This document shows positions 25,747 to 32,216 of a stretch of DNA of 32,216 nucleotides, one piece after another. The DNA is from Thermobrachium celere DSM 8682. Lineage in GTDB: Bacteria; Bacillota; Clostridia; Clostridiales; Caloramatoraceae. The position numbers and the translations under genes were made by a program. The notes under the pieces are model-generated. The model worked only from the letters and a program-made list of their open reading frames with translations. It had not been told where the DNA came from and searched no databases. The number at the start of each line of letters is the position of its first letter. Within the stretch, counting starts at the first letter, position 1. The stretch spans positions 44,438 to 76,653 of the forward strand of contig NZ_HF952022.1 in NCBI RefSeq assembly GCF_000430995.1, given 5' to 3'.

Positions 25747-25775
25747 AATATAAATTAAATCGGCCTTTTTTACAA
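25747..25775 (-). promoter_or_regulatory. Possible promoter of the leader/micropeptide/HD-GYP unit
   Basis: TTGTAA (25775-25770), 17 bases and TATATT (25752-25747) on the minus strand. Transcription would start near 25740, at the 5' side of the outer stem of the structured leader. The inverted repeat arm lies within the spacer. Confidence 0.5.
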
Positions 25776-25786
25776 GATATTAAGTT

Positions 25787-26404
25787 TTAAGAGGTTATTT
25801 TTTGTATTACCCTGTTAATTGCATCTAGTGTTGCTCTTGCTATTGTTTCATTTAAATCATTTTTAACAAGTGCTGAACCTACAAGTACCTCTTCAGTTCC
25901 ATACAACAGGGCATTTACTATAACAGTAACTACAGATATATCATTACTTGTGTTAATTAGCACATCCTGAACATCAAATATGTACTCTTGTCCTAAAATT
26001 GATTCTACTGCCTTAAGGGTTGTTTTAGAAACTAGCTTCTTTTTGTTTATGGAAGTGTTTATAGCAACGTCTTCAACCTTATACTCATTATCATCGTATA
26101 TTAAACTTACACTACACTCTAAAGTGTTTAATTGGTTTTTAAGTTGAACACTGTTAAATTTAACCCTCTTTGTAGATATAACATCTTCTGATTGTATAGA
26201 AGCAATACTGATTTTATTTCTATCTATTTTTAAATCATACATTGCATATAAAGCAGATTCAATATCTCTTAAAACTTGCTTTGGAGATTTAGAGTTGTTT
26301 GCTAGTACATGTACTTCAGTTATTTCTCCATTTTCCTTTACAACCTTTGAACGTATAACACCCTCTATTTTGTTTATTGTGTCTTGTACTGCCAAAACGT
26401 CCAT
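25787..26404 (-). CDS. Conserved cytosolic protein of unknown function
   Basis: A 205-residue soluble protein that I cannot assign. The N-terminal third (IEGVIRSKVVKENGEITEVHVLA and SPKQVLRDIESALYA, then IDRNKISIASIQ) has a compact alpha/beta look that I associate with uncharacterised Firmicute proteins. The C-terminal part has a GSALVKNDLNETIARATLDAINR stretch reminiscent of regulatory dimer domains, which is only a resemblance. GGAGG is one base from the first ATG but seven from the second at 26404, so the second is chosen. There is no signal peptide or membrane segment. No terminator follows it on its own strand, so transcripts could read into the leader and HD-GYP region. Confidence 0.7.
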   Translation of the reverse strand: MDVLAVQDTINKIEGVIRSKVVKENGEITEVHVLANNSKSPKQVLRDIESALYAMYDLKIDRNKISIASIQSEDVISTKRVKFNSVQLKNQLNTLECSVSLIYDDNEYKVEDVAINTSINKKKLVSKTTLKAVESILGQEYIFDVQDVLINTSNDISVVTVIVNALLYGTEEVLVGSALVKNDLNETIARATLDAINRVIQKITS

Positions 26405-26429
26405 TTTCATACCTCCAACTCACATTAAT

Positions 26430-26458
26430 ATAATAGCACATATTTTGATAATCTTCAA
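26430..26458 (-). promoter_or_regulatory. Promoter of the unknown-function gene
   Basis: TTGAAG (26458-26453), 17 bases and TATTAT (26435-26430) on the minus strand, some 25 bases before the gene. Nothing else was recognised in the 26405-26587 gap. Confidence 0.6.
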
Positions 26459-26587
26459 CCATAAATTTGAAAATTTAACACAAATTTATATATATTGTGT
26501 TATCATGTCACAATTAGTACTATCCTTTAGTATTATTAGACATAAAATCTAAAAATCCTTCTTGAAATTGTTTAATTTTTATAAAAA

Positions 26588-26624
26588 TTTAAAGGCAGCA
26601 GTTTATTTTCCTGCTGCCTTTAAA
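26588..26624 (-). terminator. Terminator of the secreted protein gene
   Basis: Arms 26588-26601 and 26611-26624 pair perfectly over 14 bases (core AAAGGCAGCAG) with a nine-base loop that holds the TAA stop (26603-26605). On the minus strand an AAATTTTTAT tail follows. Confidence 0.85.
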
Positions 26625-27352
26625 ACAGATTTTTGATGTTCGGGGTTTTTCTTACCTGTTTTATGGGTTGTGCTGTTAAAGAAATGTATGTCAATATGTC
26701 CATTCATAGCATTTCCTTTTATTACATCTAAATTTTCTCCTCTTCCATATCCTCCAGAACGACTGCTAACAACAGCAAATGCTGGTTTAGAATCTATTCC
26801 AGCATGGGGCATAAAGGACATAGATGCAGCTATTTTTCTACCATTTACCTTTACTATAACAGGTCTTGTATCCCAGCTATAGCCACCCCATATGCTCATC
26901 ATTATTTTAGTATCATTAATTGTTAAAGCTTCACAGTCGGCATGATTTGTACCCATTGTTCTTTTAACTCTAAATGTTTTACCTGTATATAGGTCCGTTA
27001 CTTCTGCAACTGTACCTATTTTGAATATATATCTTGCACTTTTCCACCAGTCAAGCAATTCACCATATCTGTTGGATTTTTTGTAATTAGAATTATTAAT
27101 TGTTCTTTTAGCTGAAGTTTGTTTTAAAGTATTTTTAGGTGTTAAATGTGTGCTGTTTTTATTTAAAGTAAAATCTAGGCTTTCTTGTTTTGTTACCTCA
27201 TCTTCTGCTTTTACATATACTTTAGAATTATATGTATATGATGATTTTATATGTTCAAGTGATGTCACATTATTTTCAGCCAAACTAATTGCATTTAAAG
27301 AGAGTGAAATGCCTAAGACTACACCTAAGGCTTCAACCATCTTTTTTTTCAT
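26603..27352 (-). CDS. Secreted protein with a conserved clostridial C-terminal domain
   Basis: A 249-residue exported protein. A signal peptide (about 1-25, ending Ser-Leu-Ala) is followed by a low-complexity Ser/Thr/Lys/Asn linker to about residue 90. A folded domain then starts at LLDWWKSARYIF and includes TNHADCEAL, RKIAASMSFMPHAG and a His-rich end, GHIDIHFFNSTTHKTG, then PEHQKSVLKAAGK. I recognise this C-terminal pattern from many Clostridia and Paenibacillus secreted proteins, often beside LysM or peptidoglycan-binding domains. The clustered His and Asp residues suggest a metal site, but no enzyme activity is established to my knowledge. GGGGTGAAC precedes the ATG. It is monocistronic. 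Confidence 0.75.
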   Translation of the reverse strand: MKKKMVEALGVVLGISLSLNAISLAENNVTSLEHIKSSYTYNSKVYVKAEDEVTKQESLDFTLNKNSTHLTPKNTLKQTSAKRTINNSNYKKSNRYGELLDWWKSARYIFKIGTVAEVTDLYTGKTFRVKRTMGTNHADCEALTINDTKIMMSIWGGYSWDTRPVIVKVNGRKIAASMSFMPHAGIDSKPAFAVVSSRSGGYGRGENLDVIKGNAMNGHIDIHFFNSTTHKTGKKNPEHQKSVLKAAGK

Positions 27353-27541
27353 AAGTTCACCCCTTTACCGTTAAAGTAAAAGCCTAATTTTTATTATACT
27401 TTATTATTATATATAAGTGAACAAGAATATGATAGAAAATTTTAGAATATTAAGGAAATAAAGTTTAAATTTATTTAATGTCTAAACAAATGTTTATAAC
27501 AATATCTTTTATTAGATATAATTCTAAAAATACAAAATATA

Positions 27542-27589
27542 TTGACAATTAAATATAAAAATATTAGAGTAATATTAGAAAGCGTTTTC
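27542..27589 (+). promoter_or_regulatory. mgl promoter with cre-like operator
   Basis: TTGACA (27542-27547) has a weak -10, TAGAGT, 17 bases later (27565-27570). GAAAGCGTTTTC at 27578-27589 is a near-perfect palindrome of the LacI/CcpA cre type, placed at the expected transcription start, so glucose repression through CcpA is likely. The other part of the 27353-27654 gap carries the divergent gene's AT-rich promoter, with a TATAAT-type box on the minus strand, and no further gene. Confidence 0.65.
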
Positions 27590-27592
27590 GGA

Positions 27593-27621
27593 ATATTTAC
27601 TCTTTTTTAAAGAGTAAATAT
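27593..27621 (+). other. 13-base-pair hairpin in the mglB 5' leader
   Basis: ATATTTACTCTTT (27593-27605) and its exact complement (27609-27621) flank a three-T loop. No T-run follows, so it is not a simple terminator. It lies between the cre site and the ribosome site and may stabilise the mRNA, or be a DNA operator. Confidence 0.5.
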
Positions 27622-27654
27622 ATAAATTAATTTAAATTATGAAGGGGGATATTT

Positions 27655-28689
27655 ATGAACAAAAAATTCATGTCACTAGCCTTAGCGGGTATGCTTATGC
27701 TAACACTTGCATCATGTGGTCAAAAGACAGGAGATAGTGGACAAGCAGGTAATCCAAAGATAGGTGTAACTATCTACAAGTACGATGACAACTTCATGTC
27801 ATTTGTACGCCGTGCAATTGAAACAAACGCACAAGGTAAGGCAGAATTAATTTTAAACGACTCACAAAACAGCCAAGCTACACAAAATGAACAGGTTGAT
27901 ATGATGATTTCAAAGGGTGTAAAGGCACTTGCAATCAACCTAGTTGACCCACAAGCAGCTCCATCAATAATTGAGAAGGCAAAGACTAAGAATCTGCCAA
28001 TTATATTCTTCAACAAAGAACCAAACGCAGAAGTTTTAAAGAGCTACGAAAAGTGCTGGTATGTAGGAACAGAATCAAAGGAAGCAGGTATAATTCAAGG
28101 AAAGATGATTGCAGATCTATGGAAAAAGAATCCAAACTGGGATAAGAATAAGGATGGTAAAATACAATATGTTTTATTAAAGGGAGAACCAGGACATCCA
28201 GATGCAGAAGCTAGAACAAAATATGCTGTAGAAGAAATTAAGAATGCTGGTATAGAAGTTGAACAGCTTGAGCTTCAAACAGGTATGTGGGATACAGTAA
28301 AGGGTAAAGAATTAATGGATGCATGGTTATCAAAGCATGGCGATAAGATTGAATTTGTAATTGCAAATAACGATGCTATGGCATTAGGAGCAATTCAATC
28401 TCTAAAGGCTGCAGGATACTTTACAAACGGTAAGTTTATGCCAGTTGTTGGAGTTGACGCTATTCCAGATGCTATCCAACAAATTAAGGATGGCTTAATG
28501 GTTGGAACAGTATTAAATGATGCAAAGAACCAAGGAAAAGCAACATTAGAACTAGCATTAAATGCAGCTCAAGGAAAGGATCCAATTGAAGGAACTCAAT
28601 GGAAACTAGATGAAAACAAAGCTGTTCGTGTTCCATACATAGCTATAACAAAGGATAACTTAAATGTAGCAGAAGAAGCTTATAAATAA
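27655..28689 (+). CDS. mglB: Galactose/glucose-binding lipoprotein
   Basis: A 344-residue sugar-binding lipoprotein. The signal peptide ends Leu-Ala-Ser-Cys with lipidated Cys21. It has the MglB-type calcium loop DKNKDGKIQ at 163-171, and ligand-region segments such as [22 protein letters not shown] and [10 protein letters not shown] match galactose/glucose-binding proteins rather than RbsB. AAGGGGGAT precedes the ATG. It is the first gene of mglBAC. Its 5' half uses many C-ending codons and CGC/CGT arginine, unlike neighbours that use AGA, which suggests strong expression. Substrate assignment to galactose and/or glucose is by family. Confidence 0.93.
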   Translation: MNKKFMSLALAGMLMLTLASCGQKTGDSGQAGNPKIGVTIYKYDDNFMSFVRRAIETNAQGKAELILNDSQNSQATQNEQVDMMISKGVKALAINLVDPQAAPSIIEKAKTKNLPIIFFNKEPNAEVLKSYEKCWYVGTESKEAGIIQGKMIADLWKKNPNWDKNKDGKIQYVLLKGEPGHPDAEARTKYAVEEIKNAGIEVEQLELQTGMWDTVKGKELMDAWLSKHGDKIEFVIANNDAMALGAIQSLKAAGYFTNGKFMPVVGVDAIPDAIQQIKDGLMVGTVLNDAKNQGKATLELALNAAQGKDPIEGTQWKLDENKAVRVPYIAITKDNLNVAEEAYK

Positions 28690-28698
28690 TTAAAATAG

Positions 28699-28722
28699 GC
28701 AAGGATGCAAATGCATCCTTGC
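28699..28722 (+). terminator. Intercistronic hairpin between mglB and mglA
   Basis: GCAAGGATGC (28699-28708) and GCATCCTTGC (28713-28722) pair perfectly with an AAAT loop and only three T after. A leaky terminator or RNA-stabilising stem here would give more binding protein than transporter, as in many sugar ABC operons. Confidence 0.65.
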
Positions 28723-28755
28723 TTTAAAATAGTTACGATAAGCGGGGTGTAACCT

Positions 28756-30264
28756 ATGCAGGAGAATATGCAAAACAAATATTTACTTGAAATGATAAAC
28801 ATAAGCAAGCAGTTTCCAGGGGTTAAAGCTCTAGATAAAGTAACATTAAGGGTAAGACCGGGAACGGTCCATGCTCTTGTAGGAGAGAATGGAGCAGGTA
28901 AATCGACTTTGATGAAGTGTTTGTTTGGTATATACCACCCTGATGAAGGTGAGATATATCTTGATGGTAGAAAGGTAAAGTTTTTAAATGCAAGACAAGC
29001 ACTTGATAATGGAGTTTCAATGGTTCATCAAGAATTAAATTTAGTAAGGCAAAGGAATATAATGGATAATATTTGGCTTGGAAGATATCCACAGTCTGGA
29101 CTGTTTATAGATGAAAAGAGGATGTATGAGGAAACTAAAAAGATATTTGATGAGTTGGATATTGATTTAGATCCTAGAGAAAAGGTTTCAAAACTTTCCG
29201 TTTCACAGATGCAGATGATTGAAATTGCGAAGGCAGTTTCATATAATTCTAAGATAATTGTAATGGACGAGCCTACTTCATCATTAACAGAAAAGGAAGT
29301 TGCTCATCTATTTAAGATTATAAAAGCATTAAAACAAAAGGGCGTCGGAATTATTTATATATCTCATAAAATGGATGAGATACTTGAGATTTCAGATGAT
29401 GTAACAGTGATGAGAGATGGTAAATGGATAGATACAAAACCAGCTAGTGAACTTGATATTGATACAATTATAAAAATGATGGTTGGAAGAGATTTAACCC
29501 ATAGATTCCCTGAAAAGGATAATAAAATAGGGGATGTAATATTAAGAGTTAGTAATCTTACAGCAAAACGACAGCCTTCGATAAAGGATGTTTCATTTGA
29601 ATTAAGAAGAGGGGAAATACTTGGAGTTGCTGGACTTGTTGGTTCTAAGAGAACAGATATAGTAGAAGCGCTTTTTGGTTTGAGGGAGATTGAAAAAGGG
29701 GATATAGAAGTAAATGGTAAGAGCATAAAGATATCTAACCCAAGAGATGCCATTAAAAATGGATTTGCGTTAGTTACGGAGGAGAGAAGAAGCACAGGAA
29801 TTTTCGGGATGCTTGATATAAAGTTTAATTCTACAATAGCAAATATAAATAGTTATTGTAAATTTGGAGTTGTTGATGATAAAAGGTGTCAAAAGGATAC
29901 GCAGTGGGTTATTGATAGTATGCGTGTTAAGACGCCTTCTCAAAAGACTGCAATCGGTACATTATCAGGTGGAAATCAACAGAAGGTTATTATAGGAAGA
30001 TGGCTTTTAACTGAACCAGATATATTAATGCTAGATGAACCAACAAGGGGTATTGACGTAGGTGCAAAGTATGAAATATATCAATTGATAATTGATCTTG
30101 CTAAAAAGGGTAAGGCAATTATCATGATTTCATCAGAAATGCCAGAGCTTTTAGGAGTTACAGATAGAATAATGGTTATGAGTAATGGATATCTTGCAGG
30201 AATTGTTGAAACAAAGAAAACAAACCAAGAAGAAATAATGAGACTTGCTGCTAAGTATCTATAG
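28756..30264 (+). CDS. mglA: Galactose/glucose ABC transporter ATP-binding protein
   Basis: A 502-residue tandem ABC ATPase. The first domain has [16 protein letters not shown] and IVMDEPTS. The second has a degenerate loop (GLVGSKRTD) and an intact LSGGNQQ with LMLDEPTRG. The pattern parallels RbsA at 18380, but sequence details and its place between mglB and mglC assign it to the galactose-type system. GCGGGGTG precedes the ATG. It energises import through MglC at the membrane. Confidence 0.93.
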   Translation: MQENMQNKYLLEMINISKQFPGVKALDKVTLRVRPGTVHALVGENGAGKSTLMKCLFGIYHPDEGEIYLDGRKVKFLNARQALDNGVSMVHQELNLVRQRNIMDNIWLGRYPQSGLFIDEKRMYEETKKIFDELDIDLDPREKVSKLSVSQMQMIEIAKAVSYNSKIIVMDEPTSSLTEKEVAHLFKIIKALKQKGVGIIYISHKMDEILEISDDVTVMRDGKWIDTKPASELDIDTIIKMMVGRDLTHRFPEKDNKIGDVILRVSNLTAKRQPSIKDVSFELRRGEILGVAGLVGSKRTDIVEALFGLREIEKGDIEVNGKSIKISNPRDAIKNGFALVTEERRSTGIFGMLDIKFNSTIANINSYCKFGVVDDKRCQKDTQWVIDSMRVKTPSQKTAIGTLSGGNQQKVIIGRWLLTEPDILMLDEPTRGIDVGAKYEIYQLIIDLAKKGKAIIMISSEMPELLGVTDRIMVMSNGYLAGIVETKKTNQEEIMRLAAKYL

Positions 30265-30278
30265 AGGGAGTGATTAAA

Positions 30279-31289
30279 TTGATAAATACAAAAAATATAA
30301 AAGAGACTTTAATGAATAATGCAATTTACGTTGTTTTAGTAGCATTACTTGTTATTATTGTAATAATGTCTCCGGATTTCTTATCCATAGTTAACTTTAG
30401 AAATATATTAACTCAGGCCTCAACACGTATCATAATTGCACTTGGAGTGGCAGGACTTTTAATAACACAAGGAACAGACCTATCAGCTGGAAGACAAGTT
30501 GGACTTGCTGCAGTTGTGTCTGCTTCATTGCTTCAAGCTCCAAATTATGCATATAGGATGTATCCAAATTTAAAGCAACTTAATATATTTATTCCTATAC
30601 TTCTTGTTATGATTATTTGTGGAATATTTGGTATGTTAAATGGTATTGTTATATCAAAACTGCATGTAACTCCATTTATAGCTACACTAGGTATGATGAT
30701 TATTGTATATGGAGTAAACTCAATCTATTTTGATAGACCTCCTTATGGTGCACAGCCAATTGGAGGATTGGATCCTAAGTTTATGAAGTTTGCACAGGGA
30801 AGCTTTAATATAGGAGGGTTCATAATTCCATACTTAGTTATATATGCTGCTATAGTAACGTTAATAATGTGGTTTATATGGAATAAAACCAAATTAGGAA
30901 AGAATATGTATGCAATAGGTGGAAATCCTGAGGCTGCTGCAGTTTCTGGGGTTAATGTTGCAAAGAACCTTATAATACTATATACAATAGCAGGTATCTT
31001 ATATGGATTTGCAGGTTCACTAGAGGCAGCACGTGTTGGTACCGCGACTAATAATACTGGTAATATGTATGAACTTGATGCTATTGCTGCCTGTGTTGTA
31101 GGTGGAGTATCCTTTAGTGGTGGTATAGGAACAATAAGTGGAGTTGTAATAGGTGTAATCATATTCCAAGTTATAAACTATGGACTTGCGTTTATTGGTG
31201 TAAGTGTTTACCTACAATATATAATAAAAGGTTTAATAATCATAAGTGCAGTTGCCATAGATACAAGAAAGTACATAAAAAAGAAATAA
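30279..31289 (+). CDS. mglC: Galactose/glucose ABC transporter permease
   Basis: A permease of about 336 residues, hydrophobic throughout, with segments typical of the family: QGTDLSAGRQVGLAA, LHVTPFIATLGMM, GAQPIGGLDP and GGVSFSGGIGTISG. A GTG at 30270 begins a slightly longer frame but overlaps the AGAGGGAG ribosome site; the TTG at 30279 is eight bases after it and is the better start. It follows mglA directly, and a terminator ends the operon. Confidence 0.92.
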   Translation: MINTKNIKETLMNNAIYVVLVALLVIIVIMSPDFLSIVNFRNILTQASTRIIIALGVAGLLITQGTDLSAGRQVGLAAVVSASLLQAPNYAYRMYPNLKQLNIFIPILLVMIICGIFGMLNGIVISKLHVTPFIATLGMMIIVYGVNSIYFDRPPYGAQPIGGLDPKFMKFAQGSFNIGGFIIPYLVIYAAIVTLIMWFIWNKTKLGKNMYAIGGNPEAAAVSGVNVAKNLIILYTIAGILYGFAGSLEAARVGTATNNTGNMYELDAIAACVVGGVSFSGGIGTISGVVIGVIIFQVINYGLAFIGVSVYLQYIIKGLIIISAVAIDTRKYIKKK

Positions 31290-31291
31290 GA

Positions 31292-31310
31292 GGGAGGTTT
31301 TCATCCTCCC
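31292..31310. terminator. Terminator between mglC and ilvE
   Basis: GGGAGG (31292-31297) and CCTCCC (31305-31310) pair over a seven-base loop. On the plus strand CCTTCTTTTTT follows; on the minus strand TTATTTCTTTTTT follows, so it can serve both convergent genes. Confidence 0.75.
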
Positions 31311-31319
31311 CCTTCTTTT

Positions 31320-32216
31320 TTATTTTACTTCAACTATCCATCCTTCTGGAGCCTTTTCATCTCCTAATTGTATAGCAACAAGTGTATCATAAAGCTTCTT
31401 AGTTATTGGGCCAACTTCAGTTTGGCTGTAGAATACGTGTAGTTTTCCTTTATATTCAATTCCACCAATTGGAGTAATAACTGCTGCTGTACCACATGCA
31501 CCAGCTTCAATAAACTCATCAAGTTTGTCTATATATACATCTCTTTCTTCAACTTCCATACCTAAATATTCCTTTGCGATGTGCATTAGAGAATACTTTG
31601 TAATACTTGGTAGTATTGATGGTGATTTTGGAGTTACGAATTTATTATCTCTTGTAATTCCAAAGAAGTTTGCAGCACCAACCTCTTCAATTTTTGTATG
31701 AGTAGCAGGGTCAAGATAGATACAGTCTGCAAATCCTCTCTTTACTGCAAGTTCATGTGGAAGTAAGCTTGCTGCGTAGTTTCCACCAACTTTAACTCCA
31801 CCTGTTCCATATGGTGCAGCTCTATCATAATCTGATACAGTAAAGTTAACAGGTTGCATTCCGCCTTTAAAATATGGACCAACAGGGCAGCAGAATACAG
31901 AGAACATATATTCAGGTGCTGGTTTAACACCAAGATTGTTACCAATTCCTATCATATATGGTCTTAAGTATAATGAAGCTCCTGTTCCATAAGGTGGAAC
32001 AAAGTGTTCATTTGCCTTTACAACTTGTATACATGCATCAATAAACTTTTCTTCTGGTATTTCAGGCATCATTAGACGTCTGCAGCTTGTGTTCATTCTC
32101 TTTGCATTTTGATCTGGTCTAAATAGTTGGATTTTACCATCCTTTGTTCTGTATGCCTTTAAACCTTCAAAACATTGTTGGCCATAATGAAGAGCAGTTG
32201 AACCTTCACTGATGGT
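31320..32216 (-). CDS. ilvE: Branched-chain amino acid aminotransferase, N-terminus outside window
   Basis: A class IV PLP aminotransferase that makes leucine, isoleucine and valine from their 2-oxo acids, using glutamate. The frame is open to the last base of the window, so the start lies beyond; 298 codons plus stop are present, out of about 340-360 usual. The window-edge part reads [20 protein letters not shown], typical of IlvE. The PLP lysine is in the [10 protein letters not shown] motif, and the PLP phosphate-binding region [14 protein letters not shown] is complete. An internal ATG at 32096 is only the first ATG inside the window, not the gene start. It converges on mglC. Confidence 0.93.
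   Translation of the reverse strand, partial: TISEGSTALHYGQQCFEGLKAYRTKDGKIQLFRPDQNAKRMNTSCRRLMMPEIPEEKFIDACIQVVKANEHFVPPYGTGASLYLRPYMIGIGNNLGVKPAPEYMFSVFCCPVGPYFKGGMQPVNFTVSDYDRAAPYGTGGVKVGGNYAASLLPHELAVKRGFADCIYLDPATHTKIEEVGAANFFGITRDNKFVTPKSPSILPSITKYSLMHIAKEYLGMEVEERDVYIDKLDEFIEAGACGTAAVITPIGGIEYKGKLHVFYSQTEVGPITKKLYDTLVAIQLGDEKAPEGWIVEVK

Larger units (their letters stand above)
25580..25770. repeat. Perfect 14-base inverted repeat enclosing the leader and micropeptide gene
   Basis: AAAAAGGCCGATTT at 25580-25593 is the exact reverse complement of 25757-25770. On each strand the distal arm ends in five or six T. In a transcript from the upstream gene the arms could close a 163-base domain and act as a long-range terminator in front of the HD-GYP gene. 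A mobile miniature element is an alternative, but no clear target duplication is visible. The arm at 25757-25770 also overlaps the candidate promoter spacer. Confidence 0.7.

Noticed and set aside
27593-27621. Terminator or attenuator in the mglB leader
   Set aside because: The stem is perfect but no T-run follows, and there is no visible alternative pairing partner; it is listed only as a hairpin.

Overview
The window looks like a stretch of chromosome from a low-GC, endospore-forming clostridial Firmicute. Pointers to this are the DnaD/DnaI-type primosomal pair, a Spo0E-like phosphatase, an FmdB zinc-ribbon protein, a DUF5317 membrane protein, AGGAGG-type ribosome sites, frequent TTG/GTG starts and AT-rich codons. 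I cannot name the genus; a Clostridium- or Caloramator-like organism would fit. No rRNA, tRNA or CRISPR array was seen. Apart from an insertion-sequence fragment at the left edge, the region looks like ordinary core and accessory chromosome.

Layout. 1-526: the 5' part of an ISL3-type insertion sequence whose transposase frame is broken at the window edge. 558-2469 (minus): a DnaD-like and DnaC/DnaI-like pair with overlapping genes. 2647-5750: a LysM/G5/M23 cell-wall hydrolase, an intracellular-type subtilase, FmdB and a short Spo0E-like gene. 5847-9407: a LysR regulator divergent from murA, then malic enzyme. 9512-11920: walJ-htrA-rlmH, the tail of the Bacillus wal operon without walRK. 12089-13456: a secreted Ig-like/SH3/L,D-transpeptidase. 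13467-16166: a fluoride-resistance unit made of a promoter, a fluoride riboswitch with a switchable terminator, a cation:proton antiporter and a CLC-F fluoride/proton antiporter. 16174-16818 (minus): an Mpv17-like membrane protein. 16952-22804: a complete ribose operon, rbsK-D-A-C-B plus a LacI-family regulator, with two operator-like repeats at the promoter. 22929-25551: a response regulator with a degenerate GGDEF domain, convergent with DUF5317 and an HD-GYP protein. 25580-25775: a structured leader with a 25-residue hydrophobic peptide gene, lying just upstream of the HD-GYP gene. 25787-27352 (minus): an unrecognised cytosolic protein and a secreted protein. 27542-31289: a galactose/glucose-type ABC transporter (mglBAC) with a cre-like site. 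31320-32216 (minus): ilvE, cut by the right edge.

The genes form small units closed by hairpins, many of which carry the stop codons of convergent genes inside their stems. The two sugar transporters probably feed ribose and galactose/glucose into central metabolism, one under its local LacI repressor and the other under CcpA-type control. Several genes concern the cell envelope (M23 hydrolase, MurA, L,D-transpeptidase, HtrA). The best-supported regulatory RNA is the fluoride riboswitch. The best candidate for something undescribed is the leader and micropeptide at 25597-25742, in front of a c-di-GMP-type phosphodiesterase.
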